Assembly (NCBI GenBank): GCA_944385595.1
Contig: CALWXY010000216.1
Coordinates: forward strand, 1-12,093
Source: an uncultured Oscillospiraceae bacterium
Lineage (GTDB): Bacteria > Bacillota > Clostridia > Oscillospirales > Oscillospiraceae
Length of the DNA: 12,093 nucleotides
Reading direction: 5' to 3'
Positions within the stretch are counted from its first letter, which is position 1. Each line of letters starts with the position of its first letter. Under the pieces are notes generated by a model. That model saw only the letters and a list, made by a program, of their open reading frames with translations, searched no databases and had not been told where the DNA came from. Below, piece by piece: positions 1 through 7,419 of the stretch. The position numbers were made by a program, and so were the translations under genes.

Positions 1-1
1 G

Positions 2-994
2 CTCGAGAAAAAGCTCGCGGCGCTCGAGGGCGGCGAGGCCGCCTGCGCCACCGCCAGCGGCATAGGCGCCATCACCAGCGTGTTCTGGACTCTGCTCGCC
101 GCGGGCGACCACGTCATAGCCGACAAAGCCCTCTACGGCTGCACCTTTGCCTACCTCAACCACGGGCTGAGCCGCTTCGGCGTCGATATCAGCTTCGTCG
201 ATACCGCCGACCTCGAGGCCGTCAAGGCCGCCCTCAGGCCGAACACCAAGGCCGTCTACTTCGAGACGCCCGCCAACCCCAACATGAAGATCACCGATAT
301 CAAGGCTCTGTGCGACCTCGTCCACAGCCACAATAAGGATATCAAGGTCATCATGGACAACACCTTCAACACCCCCTACATCACCCGCCCGCTCACGCTG
401 GGCTGCGACGTGGTCGTCCACTCCGCGACGAAGTACCTCAACGGCCACGGCGACGTCATCGCGGGCGCCATCATCTCGAGCGCCGAGCTGGTCACTCAGT
501 TCAAGCTCTGCGGCGTCAAGGACATGACCGGCGCCGTCATCTCCCCGCAGGACGCCTACTATATAATCCGCGGCATGAAGACCCTGCCCGTGCGTATGAA
601 GCAGCACTGTGAAAACGGCATGAAGGTCGCGCAGTTCCTCGAGAGCTACAGGGCCGTCAGCAAGGTCTGCTACGCCGGCCTGCCCTCATTCGAGGGCCAC
701 GAGGTCGCCAAAAAGCAGATGAACGGCTTCGGCGGCATCATGTCCTTCGAGCTGAAAGGCGGCATGGAGGCCGGCATGAAGTTCATCGACGCGCTCAAGC
801 TCTGCACCATAGCCGTGAGCCTCGGCGACTGCGAGACCCTGGTTCAGCACCCCGCCTCGATGACCCACTCGCCCTACTCCGCCGAGGAGCGCGCCGCCGC
901 CGGCATAGCCGACGGCCTCATCAGAGTCTCCGTCGGCCTCGAGAACCCCGACGATATCATCAGAGATATGGAACAAGCCTTGAGTAAAATATAG
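2..994 (+). CDS. megL: Methionine gamma-lyase, 5'-partial (PLP-dependent Cys/Met metabolism family)
   Basis: A cytosolic PLP enzyme that splits L-methionine into methanethiol, 2-oxobutyrate and ammonia. The frame is open from base 2, so the start lies outside the window. 330 residues are visible; aligned by eye to the roughly 398-residue Pseudomonas putida enzyme, about 69 N-terminal residues are missing. Seen: the LYGCTF motif at visible residues 44-49, whose Tyr and Cys match P. putida Tyr114 and Cys116 (the Cys is typical of methionine gamma-lyase rather than cystathionine lyases); the PLP-phasing Asp in DNTFNTP (residue 119); the Schiff-base Lys in SATKYL (residue 144, bases 431-433); KDMTGAV (173-179), matching the Lys240-Asp241 region; and the substrate-carboxylate Arg in LIRVSVGLE. 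It is the first visible gene of an operon, 17 bases before the Fe-S gene. Cystathionine gamma-lyase is the alternative, disfavoured by the YGC motif and KDMTG loop. Confidence 0.92.
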   Translation, partial: LEKKLAALEGGEAACATASGIGAITSVFWTLLAAGDHVIADKALYGCTFAYLNHGLSRFGVDISFVDTADLEAVKAALRPNTKAVYFETPANPNMKITDIKALCDLVHSHNKDIKVIMDNTFNTPYITRPLTLGCDVVVHSATKYLNGHGDVIAGAIISSAELVTQFKLCGVKDMTGAVISPQDAYYIIRGMKTLPVRMKQHCENGMKVAQFLESYRAVSKVCYAGLPSFEGHEVAKKQMNGFGGIMSFELKGGMEAGMKFIDALKLCTIAVSLGDCETLVQHPASMTHSPYSAEERAAAGIADGLIRVSVGLENPDDIIRDMEQALSKI

Positions 995-997
995 AGA

Positions 998-1005
998 GAG
1001 GAGAG
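998..1005 (+). promoter_or_regulatory. Ribosome binding site that selects a TTG start
   Basis: GAGGAGAG lies just after the megL stop. Its AGGAG core ends 8 bases before TTG at 1012, which is ideal spacing. The first in-frame ATG (1039) has no comparable site at the right distance, so TTG is preferred. Confidence 0.75.
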
Positions 1006-1011
1006 ATCAGC

Positions 1012-1839
1012 TTGCTGTCATACCGAGAGCGCTGTGAAATGGCCTCGATGATCCTCGCCAAGGCGAGGGAATTCGGAGCCGACCTCGTCGGCCTCGCCGA
1101 CGTGTCCGTCCTCAAGAACGGGCCGTCCGAGAGCCTGTTCCCCCGCATGAAAGACCACAGCCGCGACCGCTTCGCCGAGCGCATAACCACCGGCCTGCCC
1201 CACGGCGCTGTGTTCTGGGAGGACGGCGCCGAGACCGCCATAGTCTACGCCGTCGCCCACCCGGAGGAGGAGCCGGAGATGGACTGGTGGTGCGGAGGCA
1301 TAGACCCCCCCGGCAACAAAAAGCTCGCCGCCGTGGGCAAGGCGCTCAAGGAGTGGCTGAACTCCGCCTGGCCCGACATGCAGGTCTGGCCTAAGCTCTA
1401 CCACGTCGAAAAAGGCGGCATCTACCTCAAGGAGGCCGCGTATTGGGCGGGGCTCGGCTGCATAGGCCGCAATAACCTGCTCATAACGCCGGAATTCGGC
1501 CCCAAGCTGCGCCTGCGCGCCATGCTCATAAGCGAAAAGCTCCCGCAGACCGGCCCCAGCGCCTTCGACCCCTGCCGGGACTGCGAGGAGTACTGCCTCA
1601 AATGCTGCCCGCAGGGCGCCTTCGGCGAGGTCATCTACACCAGGGAGGAGACCGGCCTCGACCATCTCCCCGCCCGCGAGGGCGACTACTTCCGCAAGCT
1701 CTGCGTCGACGAGATGACCAAAAACGAGAACGAGGCCGAGGTGCAGGTGCTCAAACAGTTCTCCGACGAGCCGCTCAAGGTCACGAAGTACTGCCGCAAC
1801 TGCGAGTTCGCCTGCCCCTTCGGCAAAAAACCACTTTGA
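1012..1839 (+). CDS. QueG-like protein with two [4Fe-4S] clusters (epoxyqueuosine reductase-related)
   Basis: A 275-residue soluble protein related to the core of epoxyqueuosine reductase (QueG) and reductive dehalogenases, families that use two [4Fe-4S] clusters and usually a corrinoid. Seen: AGLGCIGRNNLL at residues 146-157, matching the AGLGWIGKN signature of QueG; a first cysteine group at C188, C191, C195, C198 and C199, followed by Pro; a separate C231; and a second group CRNCEFACP (C261, C264, C268). This is the usual ferredoxin-like double-cluster pattern. It ends right after the last cluster, so the C-terminal extension or HEAT-like repeats of many QueG proteins are absent. By eye, the catalytic Asp of QueG aligns with E133. 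It sits between megL and an amidohydrolase, which suggests a reductive step or corrinoid activation rather than tRNA modification; that is inference. The family call is firm, the function unknown. TTG start chosen from the ribosome binding site. Confidence 0.85.
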   Translation: MLSYRERCEMASMILAKAREFGADLVGLADVSVLKNGPSESLFPRMKDHSRDRFAERITTGLPHGAVFWEDGAETAIVYAVAHPEEEPEMDWWCGGIDPPGNKKLAAVGKALKEWLNSAWPDMQVWPKLYHVEKGGIYLKEAAYWAGLGCIGRNNLLITPEFGPKLRLRAMLISEKLPQTGPSAFDPCRDCEEYCLKCCPQGAFGEVIYTREETGLDHLPAREGDYFRKLCVDEMTKNENEAEVQVLKQFSDEPLKVTKYCRNCEFACPFGKKPL

Positions 1840-1852
1840 TGAGGTGATACAC

Positions 1853-3016
1853 ATGCTGGATGAAAAAGTTCTTTCCAAGGAGGTGGCCGAGCGCCTTGTC
1901 GAATACCGCCGCCACTTCCACACCCACCCGGAGCTGAGCTTCAAGGAGTTTGAGACCAGCGCCTTTATCCGCTCTCACCTGGAGGCCGCGGGCGTCGAAA
2001 TCACGCCCGGCATAAGGGGCTGCTCCGTCGTCGGCGTCATCGACAGCGGCAAGCCCGGCCCCACCATCGCCTTCCGCGCCGATATCGACGCGCTGAACAT
2101 GGACGAGAAAAACACCGACAAGCCCTACTGCTCCCAGAACCCCGGCGTCATGCACGCCTGCGGCCACGACAGCCACACCGCCGTCTCCCTCTGCCTCGCC
2201 GAGACTATGGCCAAACACAGAGACGAGCTGCGCGGCAAGGTCGTCTTCCTGTTCCAGCAGGGCGAGGAGCGCCAGCCCGGCGGAGCCGTCATGCTCGTCG
2301 AGGACGGCGCGCTCAAAGGCGTCGACTACGTCATCGGCCTGCACGTCTCGCCGGAGTTCATGGCCGGCACCGTCGCGGCCAAGTCCGGCCCGCGCAGCGC
2401 CGCCGTCGACGACTTCCAGCTCTTCATCCACGGCAAGGGCGCCCACGGCGCGAGACCCCACCTCTCGCACGACCCCATCATGTGCGGCGTCTCGATAGCG
2501 ACGGAGCTGCAGCAGATAGTCTCCCGCGTCAAGGACCCGCAGCTCCCGCTCGTCATCACCATCGGCAAGTTCGCCGGCGGCTACGCCCGCAACGTCATCC
2601 CCGACGACGTCGAGATGATGGCCACCATCCGCAGCTATGACCCCGACCTGCGCGTCATGGCCGAGGAGCGCATCCGCGAGGTCATCGACTGCGTCTGCAA
2701 AATGCACCACTGCACCTACGACCTCATCTACGAGCACGGCTACCCCGCGCTCATCACCAACGAGCGCAGCGTGCAGCTGCTGAAAAACGCCGCCGGCAAG
2801 CTCGGCTGGAAGTTTGAGGAGAGCGAGTCCAGCATGGGCAGCGAGGACTTCTCCTACTACCTCCAGGTCTGCGACGGCTGCTACTTCCACATCGGCTCCG
2901 GCGACGGCGTCGAGCGTATGCTGCATAACCCCCACTACGATATGGATGAGAGGTGCATGGTCACCGGCTTCGAGTGCATGCTCGGCATGTACAACGAGCT
3001 GGCCTTCGAGAGTTAA
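1853..3016 (+). CDS. M20D-family metallo-amidohydrolase (N-acyl amino acid / hippurate hydrolase type)
   Basis: A 387-residue cytosolic metal-dependent hydrolase that probably removes an acyl group from an N-acylated amino acid, as HipO and N-acetyl-amino acid deacetylases do. Seen: FRADIDAL (residues 74-81); the metal-binding HACGHD (101-106, with C103 and H105); QQGEER with the Glu pair E138/E139; GLHVSP with H164; GKGAHGARPH, the dimerisation-domain His motif; SMGSEDFSYY; and a late HNPHYD that supplies another metal-region His. Length fits the family. ATG at 1853 is chosen because GAGGTGAT (1841-1848) sits 6 bases upstream; an in-frame GTG at 1844 falls inside that site. It begins 13 bases after the Fe-S gene and is followed 32 bases later by the BCCT transporter, so it may act on the imported compound. 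The exact acyl group and amino acid cannot be told from sequence; aminobenzoyl-glutamate or indole-acetyl-amino acid hydrolases are related possibilities. Confidence 0.9.
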   Translation: MLDEKVLSKEVAERLVEYRRHFHTHPELSFKEFETSAFIRSHLEAAGVEITPGIRGCSVVGVIDSGKPGPTIAFRADIDALNMDEKNTDKPYCSQNPGVMHACGHDSHTAVSLCLAETMAKHRDELRGKVVFLFQQGEERQPGGAVMLVEDGALKGVDYVIGLHVSPEFMAGTVAAKSGPRSAAVDDFQLFIHGKGAHGARPHLSHDPIMCGVSIATELQQIVSRVKDPQLPLVITIGKFAGGYARNVIPDDVEMMATIRSYDPDLRVMAEERIREVIDCVCKMHHCTYDLIYEHGYPALITNERSVQLLKNAAGKLGWKFEESESSMGSEDFSYYLQVCDGCYFHIGSGDGVERMLHNPHYDMDERCMVTGFECMLGMYNELAFES

Positions 3017-3048
3017 AAACCAAATAAAGAGAAGAGGAGAGTTTGTAC

Positions 3049-4593
3049 ATGAAAAAAATCAATGTCCCCCTGTTTGCCGTCGGCTTCCTGCTTGTCATGT
3101 CTTTCTTCATCCCCGCGGCCTTCTTCCCGCAGGCCACCACCGACGTCATCAACGCCATGTACTCCTACATGACGCGCGACCTCGCCTGGGTCTCCTTCGC
3201 GGGCTACCTGCTGTTCCTCGCCCTGCCCATCTACTTCTGCTTCTCCAAGTACGGCCGCATCCGCCTCGGCGGACGCGACGCCAAGCCCGACTACACAAAC
3301 TTTGAGTACATATCCATGAACGTCTGCTCGGCCCTCGCCGCCGGCGTCATCACCTTCGGCTTCACCGAGTGGATGTACTACGTCACCACCACCCCCTTCC
3401 ACATCGAGCCGGGCAGCATCAGAGCCTATGAGTACGCCTCGGCCTACGGTATGTTCCACTGGGGCCTCACCATGTGGCCCATCTACATCATGCCCGGCAT
3501 CGCCATAGGCTACATGTACTACAACAAGAATTCCGGGGCGTTCACCATCTCCGCCGCCATGGGCGACGTCACCAAAAAGCACCGCTGGCTCGGCTGGCTG
3601 CTCGACGCCCTGATGGCCTTCCACATGGCCTCCGGCATGTGCACCACCGTCGGCCTCGGCACGCCCGTCATCGCCCAGCTCTTCTCCTCGCTCACCGGCG
3701 TCGAGATGTCCTTCGCGCTGCAGATGAGCGTCATAGGCGTGTTCATGGTGTTCCTCGCCATCTTCGCCACCACGCCCATCAAGAAAGGCATGGCGGCCAT
3801 CAGCCGTTTCAACATCTACCTCGGCATCGGCCTGCTCGCGCTGATACTCGTCCTCGGCCCGACCAACTTCATCCTGAACACCACCTGGCAGGCCGCCGGC
3901 ACCAACCTCTCGAACATCATCGACATGAGCTTCTTCACCGACCCGATGGGCGACGGACTGCTCTCCGGCGACTGGACGGTGTTCTACATCGTGTGGTACC
4001 TCGGCCTCGCCTACAAGACCGGTATCTGGATCGCCAAGACCTCCAAGGGCCGCACCTTCAAGGAGATCTTCTGGGCGGTCGCCATCTGGACGGCCATCGC
4101 CTGCTGGGCCACCTTCGGCATCCTCGGCAACTTCGCCCTCGACCTCGAGGTCAACGGCGGCATCCCCTACTCCACCCTGATCAACGAGATTGGCCAGTCC
4201 GGCGTCATCGCCGACATACTGACCCACCTGCCCCTGCACCAGTTCTTCCTGCTGGGCTTCATGGTCCTCATCTTCCTGAACATCGCGACCTCCGCCACCT
4301 CCGGCGTCGCGAGCGGCGCGCTCTTCACCTGCCGCAACCTCCGCGAGGACGAGGAGCCGAGCCCCCTGTTCAAGTTCGTTTGGATCTTCGTCTGCTTCGC
4401 CATCCCTGTGGGCTTCCTGCTCATTGAGAACGCCACCGGCATCATGGCTCTGAGCATAGTCAAGAACTTCACCTCCATCATGTCCCTGCCCTTCTTCTTC
4501 GCCGGCGTCATACTGGTCGTGCAGTTCCTGCGCGTCTTCCGCGCCGACGAAAAGGCCGGCCTGCTCGATTTCGAGCTCGACCGCAAAAAATAA
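3049..4593 (+). CDS. BCCT-family transporter, divergent substrate site
   Basis: A 514-residue integral membrane protein with about twelve hydrophobic helices, of the betaine/carnitine/choline transporter family. Seen: RLGGRDAKPDY before helix 3; FHWGLTMWPIY (residues 136-146), whose W138, W143 and Y146 match BetP Trp189, Trp194 and Tyr197; and the family signature from W309 to about residue 340, ending KTSKGRTFKEI. Aligned by eye, the BetP helix-8 tryptophans 373, 374 and 377 become W316, Y317 and L320. The BetP glycine stretch GMGIG becomes ALAAG (95-99). Half of the aromatic cage is therefore kept and half changed, so glycine betaine itself may not be the substrate. The long N- and C-terminal osmosensing tails of BetP are absent, which favours nutrient uptake or exchange. 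ATG at 3049 is preferred over TTG at 3043, since AGGAG (3035-3039) is 9 bases from the ATG and only 3 from the TTG. Last gene of the operon. Confidence 0.9.
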   Translation: MKKINVPLFAVGFLLVMSFFIPAAFFPQATTDVINAMYSYMTRDLAWVSFAGYLLFLALPIYFCFSKYGRIRLGGRDAKPDYTNFEYISMNVCSALAAGVITFGFTEWMYYVTTTPFHIEPGSIRAYEYASAYGMFHWGLTMWPIYIMPGIAIGYMYYNKNSGAFTISAAMGDVTKKHRWLGWLLDALMAFHMASGMCTTVGLGTPVIAQLFSSLTGVEMSFALQMSVIGVFMVFLAIFATTPIKKGMAAISRFNIYLGIGLLALILVLGPTNFILNTTWQAAGTNLSNIIDMSFFTDPMGDGLLSGDWTVFYIVWYLGLAYKTGIWIAKTSKGRTFKEIFWAVAIWTAIACWATFGILGNFALDLEVNGGIPYSTLINEIGQSGVIADILTHLPLHQFFLLGFMVLIFLNIATSATSGVASGALFTCRNLREDEEPSPLFKFVWIFVCFAIPVGFLLIENATGIMALSIVKNFTSIMSLPFFFAGVILVVQFLRVFRADEKAGLLDFELDRKK

Positions 4594-4604
4594 GCAACAT
4601 TCCA

Positions 4605-4634
4605 AAAGGGACAGCCGCAAGCGGCTGTCCCTTT
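4605..4634 (+). terminator. Hairpin terminator after the BCCT gene
   Basis: AAAGGGACAGCCG and CGGCTGTCCCTTT form a perfect 13-bp stem around a CAAG loop, starting 11 bases after the BCCT stop. Only the three T of the stem itself follow; there is no longer T tract (AGTATC comes next), so termination may be incomplete. Confidence 0.7.
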
Positions 4635-4651
4635 AGTATCTGCGAGGAATT

Positions 4652-5359
4652 ATGAAAAAGAGAGTGAATCGGGTCTTCTTCTGGCTGACGGCCGTGTTCT
4701 ACTTCTGGAGCTTCTACGTCCAGAACCCCATATCCGTCAGCTACTCGATGGAGTTCGGGCTGAACGGCGCGGCGAAGCCCGCCCACGCGGGCGCAAAGCC
4801 GCAGATTCGCGGAAAATTGCCGAAAAATGTCGTCCCCGTCTTGCTTTTGTGCCTGTTTTGCGGTATAACGGTCAATGCCGTACAGAGCTTCAGCGAGCCG
4901 TTTGCCAAGCGCAGCGGCCAGACGGCAGGCCTCGAGCTGTTCTTCGCGGTCTACGCGGGCGCGCTCGTGCTGGTGCGCTTCGCGCTCGCCGGAGGGCTGA
5001 CCCGCATGAAGCTGCGCAGCGCCGTGCTGCTGCTCAGCCCCGTGACGGTGCTCGCCATGCTGCTCATGCAGTACCAGCAGTCGGCGGCGGCGCTGCTCGC
5101 GGCGGCCGTGGCCGCGGCCATGGGCATAGGCTGTATGCAGACCATGTCCCAGTGCCTCGTTTTTGAGCGCTTCGGGCCGGACGGCAAAAATCAGGCCAGC
5201 AGCCTGTTTTACATGTTCTTCTACGGCGGGATGATAGCCGGCAGCTTCGGCGGGAGCGCGATATTCACAAGCTCCGCCGGCGGCAGCCTCTTCCTGCTGT
5301 ACGCCGCACTTTCAGTGCTGCCCTTCGCGGCGGCGCTGCTGCGCCCTGGGCGCGGCTGA
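4652..5359 (+). CDS. MFS transporter remnant, internally deleted (helix 1 plus C-terminal half)
   Basis: The 235-residue frame is intact but far shorter than a normal MFS protein of about 400 residues. Residues 7-33 look like the first MFS helix (RVFFWLTAVFYFWSF). Residues 38-58 are a polar, Ala/Pro/Lys-rich stretch, and from about residue 59 six hydrophobic segments follow that resemble MFS helices 7-12. Helices 2-6 and part of the central loop, roughly 165 residues, seem to be gone through an in-frame deletion at about bases 4763-4796. The start is ATG with a weak, closely spaced GAGGA (4644-4648). No promoter is visible between the preceding hairpin and this gene, so expression would depend on readthrough. 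The product is unlikely to transport alone. A true half-size transporter that dimerises is possible but less likely, given the lone N-terminal helix. Its substrate is unknown. Confidence 0.6.
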   Translation: MKKRVNRVFFWLTAVFYFWSFYVQNPISVSYSMEFGLNGAAKPAHAGAKPQIRGKLPKNVVPVLLLCLFCGITVNAVQSFSEPFAKRSGQTAGLELFFAVYAGALVLVRFALAGGLTRMKLRSAVLLLSPVTVLAMLLMQYQQSAAALLAAAVAAAMGIGCMQTMSQCLVFERFGPDGKNQASSLFYMFFYGGMIAGSFGGSAIFTSSAGGSLFLLYAALSVLPFAAALLRPGRG

Positions 5360-5367
5360 TTATATCC

Positions 5368-5375
5368 GGAGGTGA
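5368..5375 (+). promoter_or_regulatory. Ribosome binding site of the AEC gene
   Basis: GGAGGTGA is an eight-base match to the 16S anti-Shine-Dalgarno sequence. It ends 8 bases before TTG at 5384. The in-frame GTG at 5372 lies inside this site and cannot be the start, so the gene begins with TTG. Confidence 0.75.
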
Positions 5376-5383
5376 ACGGGAGC

Positions 5384-6296
5384 TTGAGCGCCGTATTTAC
5401 AAAAATCCTGTGTATGCTCGCAATAATGGCTTTGGGCTATTTTATAAAGCGCATCGGCCTCGTCAAACAGTCGGATTTCCACTCGATTTCGAATATAATC
5501 ATCTACGCCACCGTCCCGGCCGCGGTGCTGAGAAACTTCAACGGCTTTGAGCTGGACCCCTCCATGCTGCTGATATCGCTGCTCGCAATAGTGTTCTTCT
5601 TCCTGGCGAGCGCTCTGGCCTGCCGAGTGTCGCGCGGCGCCGCGAAGGAGGACTGCGCCTTCGTCGTGCTGAACTCGACCGGCTACAACACCGGCGCTTT
5701 CACGCTGGCATTCATCCAGGCCCTGCCGCCCGGCCACCTGCGCCGTCACCGTCACGGTGTTCGACATAGGCAACAGCTCGACGACGGCGGTGTTCAGCTA
5801 CATGGTGGCCTCCATGATACTGGAGGGCAGGGTGAAGGTCACGCCGCGCTACGTCATCCACCAGCTGACGCACTCCTTCGTGTTCATGGTGTACATGGCG
5901 GTGACGGTCGCGGCCCTCTTCCGCATACCGATTCCGAGCTTCCTGCTCGCCCCGGCGGAGCTGATAGCGCCAGCGAACGTGTTCCTCGCCATGCTGAGCG
6001 TCGGCATAGGCATGGAGATTCGGATAAAGCGCAGCGAGGTCACGCTTCTGCTGAAATGCCTGGGCGTGCGCTACGTGATGGCAGCGCCGCTGGCGCTGCT
6101 GAGCTGGTTCGTGCTGCCGTTCGACGAATACGTCCGCCTGGCGCTGGTGCTGCTCGCCTTCTCCCCGGCGACGCTGTTCGGAGCGCTGTACACCGCCTCG
6201 CTCGGCGGCAACTACCCGCTCGCGAACACCGTCATCTCGGTGTCGATAATGATAAGCACAGCAATCATGACCGTGCTGATTATGTTGCTGGGGTGA
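5384..6296 (+). pseudogene. AEC-family (auxin efflux carrier-like) transporter, frameshifted
   Basis: An inner-membrane permease of the AEC family, whose members often move malate, other organic acids or small metabolites. The N-terminal 115 or so codons read SAVFTKILCMLAIMALGYF, then VVLNSTGYNTGAFTLAFIQ, typical of AEC helices 1-4. After about base 5729 this frame turns into an Arg/His-rich nonsense tail that runs to 6343. The next frame takes over with AVTVTVFDIGNSS, then ELIAPANVFLAMLSVGIGME and TLFGALYTASLGGNYPLANT, all AEC-like, and stops at 6296. The span is 913 bases; removing one base gives 303 residues, the normal AEC size, so a single inserted base near CCGCCCGGCC (5726-5735) explains everything. 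Whether this is a real mutation or a sequencing error cannot be told here. It follows the MFS remnant by 24 bases, and its stop touches the terminator. Confidence 0.85.
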
Positions 6297-6330
6297 AAAA
6301 ACCGCCGTCCCGTTGGGACGGCGGTTTTTT
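6296..6330. terminator. Bidirectional intrinsic terminator between convergent genes
   Basis: Sixteen perfect base pairs (six A, then CCGCCGTCCC, pairing with GGGACGGCGG and six T) around a GTT loop. T tracts exist on both strands, so it can end the plus-strand AEC transcript and the minus-strand alcohol dehydrogenase transcript, whose stop is 5 bases away. Confidence 0.95.
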
Positions 6331-6335
6331 GGCTT

Positions 6336-7391
6336 TTAAATGATGACCAGCGGCTTGATGAGGTCTGCGGGCTTATCCTTCATCAGCATCAGCGACTCCT
6401 CCATGTGGTCGAAGCCGGTGAACCTGTGGGTGATGAGCCTGCCGGGGTCGACTCTGCCGGTGGAGATGAGCTTTGCGAGCTTCTCGGAGCGGAGGCGTCC
6501 GCCGGGCATGAGGCCGCAGTGAATCTTCTTGTGGCTCATGCCGCTGCCCCACTCGACGCGCGGTATGCGCACATAGTCGCCGCTGCCGAGGTAGTTCACC
6601 GAGCCTATGGTGCCGCCCGGCTTGAGCATACGGATGGCCTGGTCTATGGTGTCGACGTTGCCGCCGGCAATGATTATCTTGTCGACGCCATTGTTGTGCG
6701 TCAGCTCCATGATCTGCTCGACGATGTCGCCGTCCTTGTAGCTGATGGTCTCGGTGGCGCCGTACTCCTTCGCGAGCTCGCAGCAGTTGCGGCGGGAGCC
6801 GACGGCGTAGAGATTGGCGGCTCCGCGCAGCGCCGCGGCGGCGACGCCCATCAGGCCGACGGGGCCTATGCCTATGACGCAGACGTCGTCGCCGTACTGC
6901 ACATCGGCGAGCTCCGCGCCGTGGAAGCCGGTGGGCATCATGTCGCAGACCATGGCGGCGGCGCCGAGGTCCATGCCCTCGGGCAGCATGGCGAGGTTGC
7001 CGTCGGCGTCGTTCACATGGAAATACTCGCCGAACACGCCGTCCTTGAAGTTTGAAAACTTCCAGCCGGCCAGCATACCGCCGGAGTGCATCGGATAGCC
7101 CGCCTGCGCCTCAAGCGACGACCAGTCGGGCGTGATGGCCGAAACTATGACCTTGTCGCCGGGCTTGAAATCCTTGACCAGCGAGCCGACCTCCACGACC
7201 TCGCCGACGGCCTCATGGCCGAGTATCATATTGTGCCTGTCGCCGATTGCGCCCTCCCAGACGGTGTGCACATCGGAAGTGCAGGGGGAGACGGCTATGG
7301 GCGTCACTATGGCGTCGAGCGGGCCGCAGGCCGGCCTCTCCTTCTCAATCCAGCCAACGCTGCCTATCCTCAGCATCGCAAAACCTTTCAT
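6336..7391 (-). CDS. adh: NADP-dependent secondary alcohol dehydrogenase (zinc MDR family)
   Basis: A 351-residue cytosolic zinc enzyme that interconverts secondary alcohols such as 2-propanol with ketones such as acetone, using NADP(H). It is recognisably close to Thermoanaerobacter brockii and Clostridium beijerinckii secondary alcohol dehydrogenases along its whole length (MKGFAMLRIGSVGW, then SPCTSDVHTVWEGA and RHNMILGHEAVGEVVEVGS). The catalytic zinc ligands are C37, H59, E60 and D150, in the same numbering as the T. brockii enzyme. The Rossmann motif GIGPVG is present. The NADP-specificity residues G198, S199, R200 and Y218 are all kept, pointing to NADP rather than NAD. ATG at 7391 is chosen from homologue starts and the AAGGAGGT at 7399-7406, 7 bases upstream; an in-frame GTG precedes it directly. 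It lies downstream of a MocR regulator with its own probable promoter. Likely role: disposal of reducing power or ketone/alcohol conversion. Confidence 0.95.
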   Translation of the reverse strand: MKGFAMLRIGSVGWIEKERPACGPLDAIVTPIAVSPCTSDVHTVWEGAIGDRHNMILGHEAVGEVVEVGSLVKDFKPGDKVIVSAITPDWSSLEAQAGYPMHSGGMLAGWKFSNFKDGVFGEYFHVNDADGNLAMLPEGMDLGAAAMVCDMMPTGFHGAELADVQYGDDVCVIGIGPVGLMGVAAAALRGAANLYAVGSRRNCCELAKEYGATETISYKDGDIVEQIMELTHNNGVDKIIIAGGNVDTIDQAIRMLKPGGTIGSVNYLGSGDYVRIPRVEWGSGMSHKKIHCGLMPGGRLRSEKLAKLISTGRVDPGRLITHRFTGFDHMEESLMLMKDKPADLIKPLVII

Positions 7392-7419
7392 CACATGGAC
7401 CTCCTTATCGGTTAAATTT

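Noticed and set aside
1844..1852. GTG at 1844 as start of the M20D gene
   Set aside because: The GTG is part of the ribosome binding site GAGGTGAT; ATG at 1853 has correct spacing.
1018..2935. Long minus-strand open frames opposite the Fe-S and M20D genes
   Set aside because: They have low-complexity Ala/Val/Glu/Asp/Gly composition and no motifs, and they lie over well-supported genes.
3013..4620. 535-codon open frame on the minus strand opposite the BCCT gene
   Set aside because: Its composition is Asp/Glu/Gly/His-rich with no recognisable domain. It is a by-product of C-ending codons on the other strand in GC-rich DNA.
5726..5738. Programmed +1 ribosomal frameshift in the AEC gene
   Set aside because: There is no slow or stop codon at the shift, and no known slippery motif or nearby stimulatory element. 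A one-base insertion or sequencing error is simpler.
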